Part shown: piece by piece, positions 11,076-22,320 of the stretch
Layout: the number at the start of each line of letters is the position of its first letter
How positions within the stretch are numbered: the stretch's first letter is position 1
Source of the DNA: Tragulus kanchil
Lineage: Eukaryota > Chordata > Mammalia > Artiodactyla > Tragulidae
DNA: 64,000 bases
Assembly (NCBI GenBank): GCA_022376925.1
Contig: JAIOJX010000003.1
Coordinates: 39,231,874-39,295,873, forward strand
Direction: 5' to 3'
Translations under genes and position numbers: made by a program
Notes under the pieces: model-generated
What the model saw: only the letters and a program-made list of their open reading frames with translations
Database searches by the model: none
What the model was told of the DNA's origin: nothing

Positions 11076-11516
11076 ATAACACCAATGCTCACCCTTTAAA
11101 AATGAGTAACAGTTGCTTAATATCCACAGATACCCAATGTGCACAGATTCCTGTTGTATCACATATCCTTAAACAGTTTGAATTTTCAAATAAAGTCTGT
11201 ATGTTGCAATTGGTTGATGTCTTTTTTGTTTCTTTTAATCTAAAATTTTCATCAGTGTCTCTATTTTCCTTGTCATTGCATTGTTGACTAAATGTGACCA
11301 CTCTTTTTGTAAAGTTTCCCATAACATGACTTAATTACATCCTCCTGCTGTTGTTGCCTGTGTTTCCTGCAGCAAAGGCATTAGATCCAGGGGCTTGATC
11401 AGACACAGGCTTCATTTTTTGGTAAGAACCCTTATGAAGTTGGTGTTGTGTACTTCCATCAAAGTCTGATTGACTCAACTTTTGTGATGCTGTTAGCTAT
11501 GGGTTATCATTACCTA

Positions 11517-11712
11517 GGGGCTTCCCAGGTAGTGCTTATTTTAAAGAATCTGCCTGCCAGTGCAGGAGATGTGGGTTCATATTCCTGGAGGAGGAAATGG
11601 CAACCCACATTGGTCTTTTTGCCTGGAAAAATTCCATGAACAGAAGAGCCTTGTTGGCCTACAGTCCAAGGGGTCGCAAAGAGTTGGGCATGACTGAGCA
11701 CATACAGACACA
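11517..11712 (+). mobile_element. Bov-tA SINE (copy A)
   Basis: Plus-strand Bov-tA: 'gggcttcccaggtagtgc' head, 'aaagaatctgcctgccag', 'aggaaatggcaacccac', 'gcaaagagttgggcatgac' tail. Near-repeats 'tacctagg' and 'tgcctagg' at the edges are the likely target-site duplication. Confidence 0.82.
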
Positions 11713-12614
11713 TCACTGCCTAGGTTGATTTTTTTTTTTTTTTTTTAATAAAGGATGAGCCCTGCATTTAAAAAAGCTATTCTTGACTTCATTTTCTCCC
11801 AGGCTTCCTGTTCACCTTTGGATGTTTCGTGTCTGTGGGTGGTCATCTTGCAATGGGATAGTGAAGGTTTCCCTTCAGAGGTTAATGCCTCCTTGAGGAG
11901 GTGAAGTCAGATGTAAGAGGATCCAGGCAGAGGGGACAGAAGGTTTACAGGCCAAAGGACGTGATGGACGTGACTCCATAGGAGGAGAGGCCAGGGAAGA
12001 ACAGAAGGGAGATAAGCTCGGAGAAAGTGTGGATCAGGCCCAAATGTGAAAGGTCTTCTCAGAAGGCATTATTTGATTATAGTACTTTACAGGTTCCTAT
12101 GCACACATTCCTGAAAATGAAAGGACTCCACCAAGGGGAAAACAGAAGCACCACCAGGCCATGTGCCCCAAACTGAACCGGGAGTACCCAATGTTAAAAA
12201 TGAGTAACAGTTGCTTAATATCCACAGATACCCAATGTGCACAGATTCCTGTTGTATCACATATCCTTAAACAGTTTGAATTTTCAAATAAAGTCTGTAT
12301 GTTGCAATTGGTTGATGTCTTTTTTGTTTCTTTTAATCTAAAATTTTCATCAGTGTCTCTATTTTCCTTGTCATTGCATTGTTGACTAAATGTGACCACT
12401 CTTTTTGTAAAGTTTCCCATAACATGACTTAATTACATCCTCCTGCTGTTGTTGCCTGTGTTTCCTGCAGCAAAGGCATTAGATCCAGGGGCTTGATCAG
12501 ACACAGGCTTCATTTTTTGGTAAGAACCCTTATGAAGTTGGTGTTGTGTACTTCCATCAAAGTCTGATTGACTCAACTTTTGTGATGCTGTTAGCTATGG
12601 GTTATCATTACCTA

Positions 12615-12810
12615 GGGGCTTCCCAGGTAGTGCTTATTTTAAAGAATCTGCCTGCCAGTGCAGGAGATGTGGGTTCATATTCCTGGAGGAGGAAATGGCA
12701 ACCCACATTGGTCTTTTTGCCTGGAAAAATTCCATGAACAGAAGAGCCTTGTTGGCCTACAGTCCAAGGGGTCGCAAAGAGTTGGGCATGACTGAGCACA
12801 TACAGACACA
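12615..12810 (+). mobile_element. Bov-tA SINE (copy B)
   Basis: Same insertion as 11517-11712, seen again through doubling 3 (offset 1098). Confidence 0.82.
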
Positions 12811-13259
12811 TCACTGCCTAGGTTGATTTTTTTTTTTTTTTTTTAATAAAGGATGAGCCCTGCATTTAAAAAAGCTATTCTTGACTTCATTTTCTCCCAG
12901 GCTTCCTGTTCACCTTTGGATGTTTCGTGTCTGTGGGTGGTCATCTTGCAATGGGATAGTGAAGGTTTCCCTTCAGAGGTTAATGCCTCCTTGAGGAGGT
13001 GAAGTCAGATGTAAGAGGATCCAGGCAGAGGGGACAGAAGGTTTACAGGCCAAAGGACGTGATGGACGTGACTCCATAGGAGGAGAGGCCAGGGAAGAAC
13101 AGAAGGGAGATAAGCTCGGAGAAAGTGTGGATCAGGCCCAAATGTGAAAGGTCTTCTCAGAAGGCATTATTTGATTATAGTACTTTACAGGTTCCTATGC
13201 ACACATTCCTGAAAATGAAAGGACTCCACCAAGGGGAAAACAGAAGCACCACCAGGCCA

Positions 13260-14392
13260 CTGGCTGGCCCCTTGCTCATGCCCTCAGAGCGTGTTCCTTC
13301 CCTTCCTGGGGAATGAATGAATCAGAGAGTTCCAGGCGATCAAAAGAAACATCAAGTAGAAATCAAATCCAGCGTTGTTCCTTTCAGAGCCTTTGCTGCT
13401 TCTGTTGAGAGAATAATCAAGAGCCTTCAGACCCCTCACCCTTGCCATGGGATGGGAGAAGGAGAAATCAGGCATGCATCCATTATATTATTTTTCCTGT
13501 CATTTTAAATTACTGGGTGGCACTTTTGAAATACTGTGTGTGGCTGAATATGGCTTGAAGTAAATACCATGTCTGATGCTGCCAGACAATAGATTTCCAC
13601 GAGCTTGAAGCATACAATTTTTAAAGCTCTGATTTGCTCCTCCTCTTTCTTGAGCTGAAGAGTTATTTTTCACATACCAAATAATAAACTTTAAGAATAT
13701 AAACATACCAAATATATTTTAAAATCCAATCTGCATTTAGGGGTTTTGCTATAATCATTTCTTTTATTATTTTCTTGGATATGATTTCAGTCACTCTCTT
13801 AGCTTTTTTTTTTATCTCTTTCTGTGTCCTACTGATGACTATTTTTACCTCCTTTGATGTGTATATTTCTCCATTTGTCTTTAAAATATAATTCAGTGTT
13901 TGAAAAGGGATACTCCATTCTCCATCATTGCTTTTTCTGGCCATTGGGACCCCTCATTTCCTATTTTCCATGTGGATTTAGAGTGAGATTATGGGCAAGA
14001 CTAAGATGACTCAGTTTTGGTTCATCTGCAGCCTTTTGCACAGACTCAGTACTATTCTCAGGAACAGAAGTCTCACTTTTTTTTTTTTTTTTTTCCTTAC
14101 GTATTTCGCTGATGTTCCTTATTGGAGTTCTTCTCACTTGGTCACATTAATTGAGAGCTTATCATGGGTCAGCTTTGGGGATAAAGAGTAGAAAAAGAGA
14201 AACAAGTGAACGTGGAAACATAAAAACATCTGAGGTCCAATCCTTTCTCCTTCTGATTGGCCTAGTTCTGTCAGCTACAAAACTTTTCTTTTAACCAGAA
14301 ACCAGATGCTAAGCCTTATCTCCTATTTTTCTTTTCCCTTGGCATCTTTGTAAATTCAGTCAGTAAAACATTTCTGCTAACTGCAGCCATTA
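13260..14392. other. Unique sequence, no gene seen
   Basis: No named repeat. The minus-strand frame 13663-13944 (93 residues, Lys/Ile-rich) has no recognised domain and follows the AT-rich composition. A poly-T run sits at about 14079-14094. Confidence 0.5.
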
Positions 14393-14610
14393 AGTGAAAG
14401 TTGCTCGGTTGTGTCTGACTCTTTGTGACCCCATGGATTGTAGCCCATGAGGCTCCTCTGTCCATGGGATTCTCCAGGCAAGAGTACTGGAGTGGGTTGC
14501 TGTGCCCTCCTCTAGGAGATCTTCCCGACCCAGGGATCGAACCTGCATGTCTTATGTCTCCAGCATGGGCAGGTGGATTCTTTACCACTACCACCACCTG
14601 GGAAGTCCCC
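14393..14610 (-). mobile_element. Bov-tA SINE
   Basis: Minus-strand, well preserved: 'agtgaaagttgctcggttg', 'gaccccatggattgtagcc', 'ggcaagagtactggagtgg', 'cgacccagggatcgaacc', head 'ccacctgggaagtcccc'. Confidence 0.88.
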
Positions 14611-14814
14611 TATGCACTAGATTACATTTCTGTAAAGAACAAAATTATGCACCTTCTTTCTTTGCATCTTTGTGGGGTTTCTTTCTCCCACAACACCCAT
14701 GCTGCCTCCCTCTTGATTCTGCTCGTCATTCAAGGGAACTGCACAAACCCAAAAGGGAAAAAAAGGAGTTGAACTTGTTTTTGCAGTCTGCATTCCTTGC
14801 CCTTGTAGATGTGC

Positions 14815-15032
14815 AGCTGCTGCTGCTGCTGCTTAGTCACTTCAGTCGTGTCCAACTCTGTGTGACCCATGGACTGCCCGTCAGGCTCCTCTGTCCATGG
14901 GAATTCTCCAGGCAAGAATACTGGAATGGGTTTTCATGCCCTCCTCCAGGGGGATCTTCCAAATCCAGGGATGGACCCAAGATTTCCTGCATTGCAGGCA
15001 GATTCCTCACCACTGAACCATCAGGGAAGCCC
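14815..15032 (-). mobile_element. Bov-tA SINE with (gct)n end
   Basis: Minus-strand Bov-tA beginning with gct repeats (about 14815-14834), then 'ttagtcacttcagtcgtg', 'ccatggactgcccgtc', 'ggcaagaatactggaatg', head 'ccatcagggaagcc'. It is followed by a short ta/ac simple repeat at 15033-15073. Confidence 0.88.
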
Positions 15033-15078
15033 TATATATATATGAGTGTGTATATATATGCACACACACACGCATACA

Positions 15079-15172
15079 TTTGAGACCCTATGGACTGTAG
15101 CTCTCCAGGTTCCTCTGTTCATGGAATTTTCCAGGCAAGAATACTGGAGTCGGTTGCCATTTCCTTCTCTGT
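15079..15172 (-). mobile_element. Bov-tA SINE fragment
   Basis: Middle part of a minus-strand Bov-tA ('ccctatggactgtagctc', 'caggcaagaatactggag', 'ttgccatttccttctctg') without its tRNA-like head. Doubling 4 begins inside it at 15105, giving a second, shorter appearance at 16219-16286. Confidence 0.75.
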
Positions 15173-15904
15173 GCATATGCTAGAAGGTTAAATTTCTTCT
15201 CACACAATGATCCTGTACCTTAAGAAGGTGCCTGTGTCATGCCTTTGAGCTGAGATGTTCAATGTTTTATACTAAAGGTTGTGATATTCCAAATATGGAG
15301 AGAAAATAGTCAAGGACTGCAGAAGACGTTTCTGATCTTGAGGTGAAGTTTTTGAATCGTCTTGCACTTCTGATAATAACATATTCTCCAAATAATTGCA
15401 GTTATGCAGAGGGACCAGATACTGGATAAAAAGTGTGAAATATTTTGCTGGGTTCCTTGTGACCTAAGTACATTTTGGTCAGTAATGTACCCTATGGGCT
15501 TGGCTTTCTTTTCTTGCAGAGTGTCTTCAGGATAATTAAATGTCTAAACTCTCAGCTTGATCTTAGCCCTCGTGACTCCAGAGGCCATGACTAATGACAG
15601 AGAATCCCAGGACTGGGGACACATTATCCAATATTATTTGATAACTTCCCTGAGGGCAAGAACAGTGTCTTTTACATTTTATAGAATTTTTTTATATATG
15701 AGTTGTTCTCTAACAGCAGTGTATGTAAAAATTACATGAAAACTATTAAAAATGTAGATTCTGGCCTCTCTTTATATCTCTTTTCTTTGGAATTTACATT
15801 TTTACCAAGCTCTCCTGCTCTTATTATGTAGAAGTGTTCATCATCTGACAGGTAGTCTTGATGTATGTAGAATGAGTATAGTTCTATAGTTCTGTTTTCT
15901 TTGT
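15173..15904. other. Unique sequence within doubling 4
   Basis: No gene or named repeat. The 60-residue frame at 15557-15739 repeats at 16671-16853 only because of the doubling. Confidence 0.5.
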
Positions 15905-16218
15905 CTCTATTTTAAAAATAACATTTTACTGAGATATAATTTACATCCCATAAATTCTACCTTTTAAGCACACACTTTAGTGATTTTTATAGTATATTCA
16001 CAAAGTTGTGTGATTATCAGTGGTATCGAATTGCAGAACATTTTCATAAGCCCCCGAAGAAACTCCTTACCTATTAACTGTCATTCCCATCCCCCTTTCA
16101 GTCTGCAGTGTACAAGTCTTACATTTCTTTTGTTGAATTTATTCCTAAGTATTTTCTTCTGTTTTAGGCTATTGTGAACTGAATATTTTTCTTAACGTCA
16201 TTTTTGGATAGTTCATTG
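15905..16218 (-). mobile_element. L1 fragments, antisense (copy A)
   Basis: 'tttactgagatataatttac' to 'cccttcagtctgcag'-like sequence (to about 16105) resembles an L1M 3' end. From about 16118, 'gttgaatttattcctaagt' and 'aggctattgtgaactgaat' match antisense L1 ORF2. The joint at 16219 cuts the element; copy B continues it. Confidence 0.65.
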
Positions 16219-17018
16219 CCAGGTTCCTCTGTTCATGGAATTTTCCAGGCAAGAATACTGGAGTCGGTTGCCATTTCCTTCTCTGTGCATATGCTAGAAG
16301 GTTAAATTTCTTCTCACACAATGATCCTGTACCTTAAGAAGGTGCCTGTGTCATGCCTTTGAGCTGAGATGTTCAATGTTTTATACTAAAGGTTGTGATA
16401 TTCCAAATATGGAGAGAAAATAGTCAAGGACTGCAGAAGACGTTTCTGATCTTGAGGTGAAGTTTTTGAATCGTCTTGCACTTCTGATAATAACATATTC
16501 TCCAAATAATTGCAGTTATGCAGAGGGACCAGATACTGGATAAAAAGTGTGAAATATTTTGCTGGGTTCCTTGTGACCTAAGTACATTTTGGTCAGTAAT
16601 GTACCCTATGGGCTTGGCTTTCTTTTCTTGCAGAGTGTCTTCAGGATAATTAAATGTCTAAACTCTCAGCTTGATCTTAGCCCTCGTGACTCCAGAGGCC
16701 ATGACTAATGACAGAGAATCCCAGGACTGGGGACACATTATCCAATATTATTTGATAACTTCCCTGAGGGCAAGAACAGTGTCTTTTACATTTTATAGAA
16801 TTTTTTTATATATGAGTTGTTCTCTAACAGCAGTGTATGTAAAAATTACATGAAAACTATTAAAAATGTAGATTCTGGCCTCTCTTTATATCTCTTTTCT
16901 TTGGAATTTACATTTTTACCAAGCTCTCCTGCTCTTATTATGTAGAAGTGTTCATCATCTGACAGGTAGTCTTGATGTATGTAGAATGAGTATAGTTCTA
17001 TAGTTCTGTTTTCTTTGT

Positions 17019-17470
17019 CTCTATTTTAAAAATAACATTTTACTGAGATATAATTTACATCCCATAAATTCTACCTTTTAAGCACACACTTTAGTGATTT
17101 TTATAGTATATTCACAAAGTTGTGTGATTATCAGTGGTATCGAATTGCAGAACATTTTCATAAGCCCCCGAAGAAACTCCTTACCTATTAACTGTCATTC
17201 CCATCCCCCTTTCAGTCTGCAGTGTACAAGTCTTACATTTCTTTTGTTGAATTTATTCCTAAGTATTTTCTTCTGTTTTAGGCTATTGTGAACTGAATAT
17301 TTTTCTTAACGTCATTTTTGGATAGTTCATTGCCAGTGTTTATAAGATTGATTTTTGTATCCTACAATCTTGCTGAAATTGTTTATTGGCTCTAATAACA
17401 TTTCATGGGCTCCTTAGGAATTTTTATCTGTGAGATCATGTCATCCAAAGGCTGCAAATCCACAGGTGCC
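17019..17470 (-). mobile_element. L1 fragments, antisense (copy B, continuous)
   Basis: Same as 15905-16218, but running on through 'ttttgtatcctacaatcttg', 'ctgaaattgtttattggc' and 'gagatcatgtcatc', which are L1 ORF2 sequence. This continuity marks the native right flank. Confidence 0.68.
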
Positions 17471-17635
17471 CCCAGCCCAGCTAGTGACTAACATGTCTCA
17501 GCATACCACTGGAATGAGTCGAGAGAAAAGGGCATTAGGGTGTTTCTGAGCCACTGTCCTCATCCTGCATGGGCTGCTTCTAGTCTTCTTGTTAGATACA
17601 TGATGACTGTTTTTGCGCTTAAGCCCTTGCTACTT

Positions 17636-17758
17636 AAAAATGTGGTTGGTGAACCAGCAGTCCTTGGTATCACCAGGCAGCTTGTGCAAAATTCAGACTC
17701 TCTGACTTCACACTGGACCCACTCAATCAGAATCTGCACTTCAGCAAGCTCTCCTGTT
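17636..17758. mobile_element. MER5-like DNA transposon fragment
   Basis: 'gaaccagcagtccttggtat', 'caccaggcagcttgtgc', 'aaattcagactctctgac' and 'tcaatcagaatctgcac' follow the order of the non-autonomous hAT element MER5A. It is old and diverged. It recurs at 18748-18870 through doubling 5. Confidence 0.6.
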
Positions 17759-17760
17759 TA

Positions 17761-17848
17761 TGTATTGGGTTGGACAAAATGTTCATTTGGGTCTTTCCAC
17801 AAGATGGTGTGGAAAAATCCAGATGAACGTTTTGGCCAACCTAATACA
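17761..17848. mobile_element. Mariner-derived palindromic MITE (hairpin)
   Basis: An 88-bp near-perfect palindrome. The terminal repeats are 'tgtattgggttgg' (left) and 'ccaacctaataca' (right), complementary at 12 of 13 positions. The inner arms include 'gttcatttgggtctttccac' and 'gtggaaaaatccagatgaac' around a short loop near 'aagatg'. This is the layout of the ruminant mariner MITE whose transcripts fold into hairpins of the miR-2284/2285 type. I infer only the ability to form such a hairpin, not expression. Confidence 0.8.
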
Positions 17849-17884
17849 TGACTGTTAAAGTCTGTGAACCCATGTGTATGCCAG

Positions 17885-18052
17885 TAGCTCTCAGCTGTGG
17901 CTGAGCGTCAGTATCAGCTGAGTTCTTGTTTATACCCAATGCCTGCATTTCCTGTTCTGTTCAGGTCTAACGGAGGTAAGCCCTGAGAATGTTCACTTCT
18001 CACAACTTCTCCTGCTGTTGATGCTTGGTCTGGGCCTTGAGATACACTGGTG
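17885..18052. mobile_element. MER5-like DNA transposon fragment
   Basis: 'gtagctctcagctgtggctg', 'gcgtcagtatcagctgag', 'gcatttcctgttctgttcag' and 'gagatacactggtgg' resemble a diverged MER5-type element. Repeated at 18997-19164 through doubling 5. Confidence 0.5.
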
Positions 18053-18872
18053 GTTTATCATTTGGTCGCAGTTTCTATTTCTTGCAATCAAGTAAGTATA
18101 TCCTCACTAACCTAGGCAGGACTGGGATGTAATGTTGAACAACTGGCTCTCCAATTAAAAAAATAAAAAGGCACTGGTATGTAACGCTGGTCCATTTCCT
18201 GTGGCATGAATGTTCCTACCTTGATTATTTGCAAGCTACCAACATGGGATTATGGAATGCAGAGTTAAGGAGACCAACAGAAGTGGGTCTCCTGTGTGAA
18301 ACGGCTCCTCAGAGCCCCGAGGCACATGGTGGGAGCAGGAAGTTGTCAGAGAGCTTTAAGCAATTTATTCCTAAGTATTTTCTTCTGTTTTAGGCTATTG
18401 TGAACTGAATATTTTTCTTAACGTCATTTTTGGATAGTTCATTGCCAGTGTTTATAAGATTGATTTTTGTATCCTACAATCTTGCTGAAATTGTTTATTG
18501 GCTCTAATAACATTTCATGGGCTCCTTAGGAATTTTTATCTGTGAGATCATGTCATCCAAAGGCTGCAAATCCACAGGTGCCCCCAGCCCAGCTAGTGAC
18601 TAACATGTCTCAGCATACCACTGGAATGAGTCGAGAGAAAAGGGCATTAGGGTGTTTCTGAGCCACTGTCCTCATCCTGCATGGGCTGCTTCTAGTCTTC
18701 TTGTTAGATACATGATGACTGTTTTTGCGCTTAAGCCCTTGCTACTTAAAAATGTGGTTGGTGAACCAGCAGTCCTTGGTATCACCAGGCAGCTTGTGCA
18801 AAATTCAGACTCTCTGACTTCACACTGGACCCACTCAATCAGAATCTGCACTTCAGCAAGCTCTCCTGTTTA

Positions 18873-18960
18873 TGTATTGGGTTGGACAAAATGTTCATTT
18901 GGGTCTTTCCACAAGATGGTGTGGAAAAATCCAGATGAACGTTTTGGCCAACCTAATACA
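18873..18960. mobile_element. Mariner-derived MITE (copy B of doubling 5)
   Basis: Second appearance of the palindrome at 17761-17848, offset by 1112 bp. Not an independent insertion. Confidence 0.8.
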
Positions 18961-19473
18961 TGACTGTTAAAGTCTGTGAACCCATGTGTATGCCAGTAGC
19001 TCTCAGCTGTGGCTGAGCGTCAGTATCAGCTGAGTTCTTGTTTATACCCAATGCCTGCATTTCCTGTTCTGTTCAGGTCTAACGGAGGTAAGCCCTGAGA
19101 ATGTTCACTTCTCACAACTTCTCCTGCTGTTGATGCTTGGTCTGGGCCTTGAGATACACTGGTGGTTTATCATTTGGTCGCAGTTTCTATTTCTTGCAAT
19201 CAAGTAAGTATATCCTCACTAACCTAGGCAGGACTGGGATGTAATGTTGAACAACTGGCTCTCCAATTAAAAAAATAAAAAGGCACTGGTATGTAACGCT
19301 GGTCCATTTCCTGTGGCATGAATGTTCCTACCTTGATTATTTGCAAGCTACCAACATGGGATTATGGAATGCAGAGTTAAGGAGACCAACAGAAGTGGGT
19401 CTCCTGTGTGAAACGGCTCCTCAGAGCCCCGAGGCACATGGTGGGAGCAGGAAGTTGTCAGAGAGCTTTAAGC

Positions 19474-20470
19474 AAAGCGACCCAATTGGATTTGGGTGAT
19501 TTGGGTTTTAGATGAATTTGTGTCTCCAGGCTCCCTTGAATAGGGTCACATGGAGGTGGAGACCCCCAGTGTCTACGGGAGATCCTCTTAGAAGACTGTG
19601 GCAATATTTCAGCCAGGACGCTTGAGCCTTGCCAAAGAAGGAGGGGTTGGCGTCAAAAGCTAGTTAGGAGCTGGAGCTTTACCTCCATGGAGAGTGGGGG
19701 CTCATGGCATGGGCAGAGGCTAGGATGACTCTCAGACTTTCAGATTGAGTGATTGGTAGTGCTTTTCATTAAGATAAGGAAAACAGAGGAGAAGATTCTT
19801 GCAGAGTTTGAGTGATTAATTTATAATTTTAAAAAGGACTAGAAGATGACTTCCTAGTTCTTTATAAAATTATATTCAACATAGCTTTTTTTTTTTTTTT
19901 TTTTTTTGCCTTTCCTGTGGACACTTGTACATTGTAGAGGATTTTTCCCAGCCCTAAAGCTATCAAAATGCACATTATTTGGGTTCCAAGATAAAATATA
20001 GAATTCCCAGTTAATTTGAATTTCAGATGAACAACAAATATTTTTTAGTATGCATATGTCCAACAGTTGCAGAGATATTCTTATACTAAAAGAAAAAAAC
20101 AAACCCATGGTTTATTGGAAATTCAGGTTTGACTGGGCTTCCTGTATTTTTATTTTTGGTAGCCTTATCCTCCCTTGGACTTATTATGGAGAGGCCTTTG
20201 ATGGGCTGCAGTGAAATTAAGGTAAACAGCGTAGGTCTTGCTGACAGCATGCTGCAGTGGCCACAGGCTGTATGCAATAGGAAGTGTGGGTCTAGACTTC
20301 ACCCGAGCTTCCAGTGAGGCCACAGTGGGGAAAGCAAGGGATCGAGGCCTTGATGGCAAAGAATAGAGAGAGAGTCTTGGATAACTGGCTATGTGCAAAT
20401 GCCTGATACCCACCATGGAAGTGTCTTTTGTGTCTTACCTACACTACAATGAAGTATCTCTTTAAGAAGG
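19474..20470. other. Unique sequence, no gene seen
   Basis: No named repeat or credible coding frame. A poly-T run sits at about 19886-19908. Confidence 0.55.
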
Positions 20471-20479
20471 GGATTTCTG

Positions 20480-20784
20480 GGCTTTCCTGGTGGTCCAGTG
20501 GGTAAGGACACCAGCTTGCAGTGCAGGGGGCGCCACTTCATTCCCTGGCCTGGGAGGATCCCACGTGCCGCGGAGCAGTTGGACCAACGTGTCTAGCTGC
20601 TGAGCCGGAGCTCTGGAGCGCGTGCTCCCAGAGCCAGTGCTCTGCAGCAAGAGAGGCCACTGTGATGGGAGGCTCACATGGGCCAAGGAACAAACATGGA
20701 TGAAAATAGATAAATGAAAGAACAATAGAAGTGGCCAAAAACAAAAAAAACAACCTTAAGACACGATATTAAAAAAAGGGGGGT
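20480..20784 (+). mobile_element. CHR-like SINE, type S
   Basis: Plus-strand type S SINE, starting 'ggctttcctggtggtccag' and running to an A-rich tail. A 9-bp target-site duplication, ggatttctg, lies at 20471-20479 and 20785-20793. CpGs are partly decayed but the B-box region is recognisable ('cttcattccctgg'). Confidence 0.85.
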
Positions 20785-20793
20785 GGATTTCTG

Positions 20794-21793
20794 CGTTGTC
20801 CCCTCAGTCTGTTCCTGACGCTTCTGTACCATTTGTCACTTTCAATGGCTGCCAACTGAAGTCTTGGGGGACATGCACAGGCATCTAATATTAGACCCTG
20901 TGATGCGTTTATTTAAAATTCTGTACTGTGTTCTATCCGTTTTTTGATCTCCGTCCTGAGTCCCTCTGAGCAGGGCCCAGCTGGCCCTCCCTGTTTAGGG
21001 CGAGGTCTACACGGCATCTGTGCCTCCTTCCCACACCTGGGGCCTGCCCGCCAGGCATTCCCCAACCACCGCCTGGTTTCCTGGAGACCTCCTGGGGAGA
21101 CGAGCGGGATCTGGAGGGCAGATGGGCCCCTGCCCCCTGGGCACCCCCGGCCAGAGAGTGGCCTTGACAGTGAAGGGGTAATCACGTCCATGTGGAAGCT
21201 TGAAAATGTGAAATCACATGTGAAACTGTGTGCACATGAGTGCATTTGGTGATAAATTGGGCCAATTCGGTGAGCAGAACATAATGCAATTTTCAGTACA
21301 TGGACCTTTCTGTGGGTCTAAGGTGTTTTCAGATCATTTTGCAATTTTGTAAAAGCTCTATTTTTACAGTCTTTGTGATTTGGGGAGAAAAGCTCGTCTT
21401 AATCTTTGTGTTTCTTGGATCATACAGAAAAAAGTCATTACCTCCAGTCCTGCTCTGTCGAAATCTACTCTTATCTCTGTGTTCCTAATCTTTATTAAAA
21501 GTGCCTTCATTCACACAGCAGTACCAAGAACGCTGGAGATATTCTAGACTCTGCTTTCTCTCTTAACTCCTCCCCGACCAAATCATCATACCCTCGAACT
21601 TCCATTTCTTGAAGGAAATCTGCTTTTCTTTTAAGTCCCGACCGCCTTCCTCTTACCTCTCAGCAGAAAGGTGGCCATGGCTTAGACCCATTTCCAAGTT
21701 AAGCCGTATTTTGTTGGGGCAGAGAATAGATGAAGAGACTAACTTGATATGTGGTGTAAGTTTGGATTTATCATGATTTGGCTTGTGTCAGAT
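20794..21793. other. Unique sequence with a GC-rich core
   Basis: The stretch at about 20940-21180 is clearly richer in G+C than its surroundings, and open frames run on both strands there (20913-21245 minus, 20944-21252 plus). Neither frame shows a known domain or splice-site arrangement. It may be an old regulatory or exonic relic; I cannot name it. Confidence 0.4.
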
Positions 21794-21802
21794 TATCCTT
21801 GT

Positions 21803-22080
21803 ATTTAAAAAAAAATTTTTTTTGGCCTCTTTTATTGTTTTTTTATTCATTTGTTTTTATACATCTTCGTTCTTTGGCCTGTGTGGGCCTCCTACTGCAG
21901 TGGCCTCTCTTGTTGCAGAGAACCAGCTCTGGGTGCATGTGCTCCAGAGTACTGGCTCGAAATTGGACATACCAGTCCAGTCACTCCGTGGCATGTGGGA
22001 TCTTCCCAGGTCAGGGATCGAATCAGCGCCCCTTGCACTGCAAGGTGGATTCTTTCCCCACTGGACCACCAGGGAAGCCC
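21803..22080 (-). mobile_element. CHR-like SINE, type S
   Basis: Minus-strand type S SINE: A/T-rich tail at the left, 'gtgtgggcctcctactgcag', 'gggatcttcccaggtcagg', head 'ccaccagggaagccc'. A 9-bp target-site duplication, tatccttgt, lies at 21794-21802 and 22081-22089. Confidence 0.87.
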
Positions 22081-22155
22081 TATCCTTGTCTTCTTGACAG
22101 GACGACTAGAGTAGCCATAGCGTGGTCACAGAATGGAGGGTCAGGGTAGCACTGA

Positions 22156-22308
22156 GGTCAGAAACCTGAGCTCTGGAGCTGCTTAAGTTCAGTGTCCAGC
22201 CTTGACCTCGTGTGACCTTGGACAGGTAATAACATTACTGTGTCTCAGTTTTCGGATGAGTCAAATGAGACGATAACCATAGGCTTATTATCAGGGTTAA
22301 AGGAAGAT
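22156..22308 (+). mobile_element. MIR SINE
   Basis: Old mammalian MIR on the plus strand: 'ctgagctctggagctgc', 'cgtgtgaccttggacagg', 'gtgtctcagttttcggatg', 'ggcttattatcagggttaa'. A Bov-tA SINE inserted into or just beyond its 3' end. Confidence 0.78.
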
Positions 22309-22320
22309 CTTGCCCAAAGG

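Larger units (their letters stand above)
11096..13259. repeat. Tandem doubling 3 (1066-bp unit, twice, with filler)
   Basis: Copy A is 11096-12161 and copy B 12194-13259; period 1098. A 32-bp filler (12162-12193) lies between them. The filler reads as a shortened version of the DNA just left of copy A: ctgaacc, ggag, ccc and aatg appear in the same order as at 11056-11087, with bases missing. The unit holds unique DNA and one Bov-tA SINE. Confidence 0.94.
15105..17332. repeat. Tandem doubling 4 (1114-bp unit, twice)
   Basis: Copy A is 15105-16218 and copy B 16219-17332. The joint shares 4 bp (ccag) and the copies look identical. The right end of copy B (17250-17332) is also the start of doubling 5, so that stretch occurs three times. 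Confidence 0.95.
17250..19473. repeat. Tandem doubling 5 (1112-bp unit, twice)
   Basis: Copy A is 17250-18361 and copy B 18362-19473; the joint shares 2 bp (aa). The copies look identical. The unit includes the end of an L1, two MER5-like pieces and a mariner-derived MITE, each therefore seen twice. Confidence 0.95.

Noticed and set aside
13663..13944. Lys/Ile-rich 93-residue minus-strand frame
   Set aside because: Composition follows the AT-rich DNA, and there is no domain, splice context or second evidence for coding.
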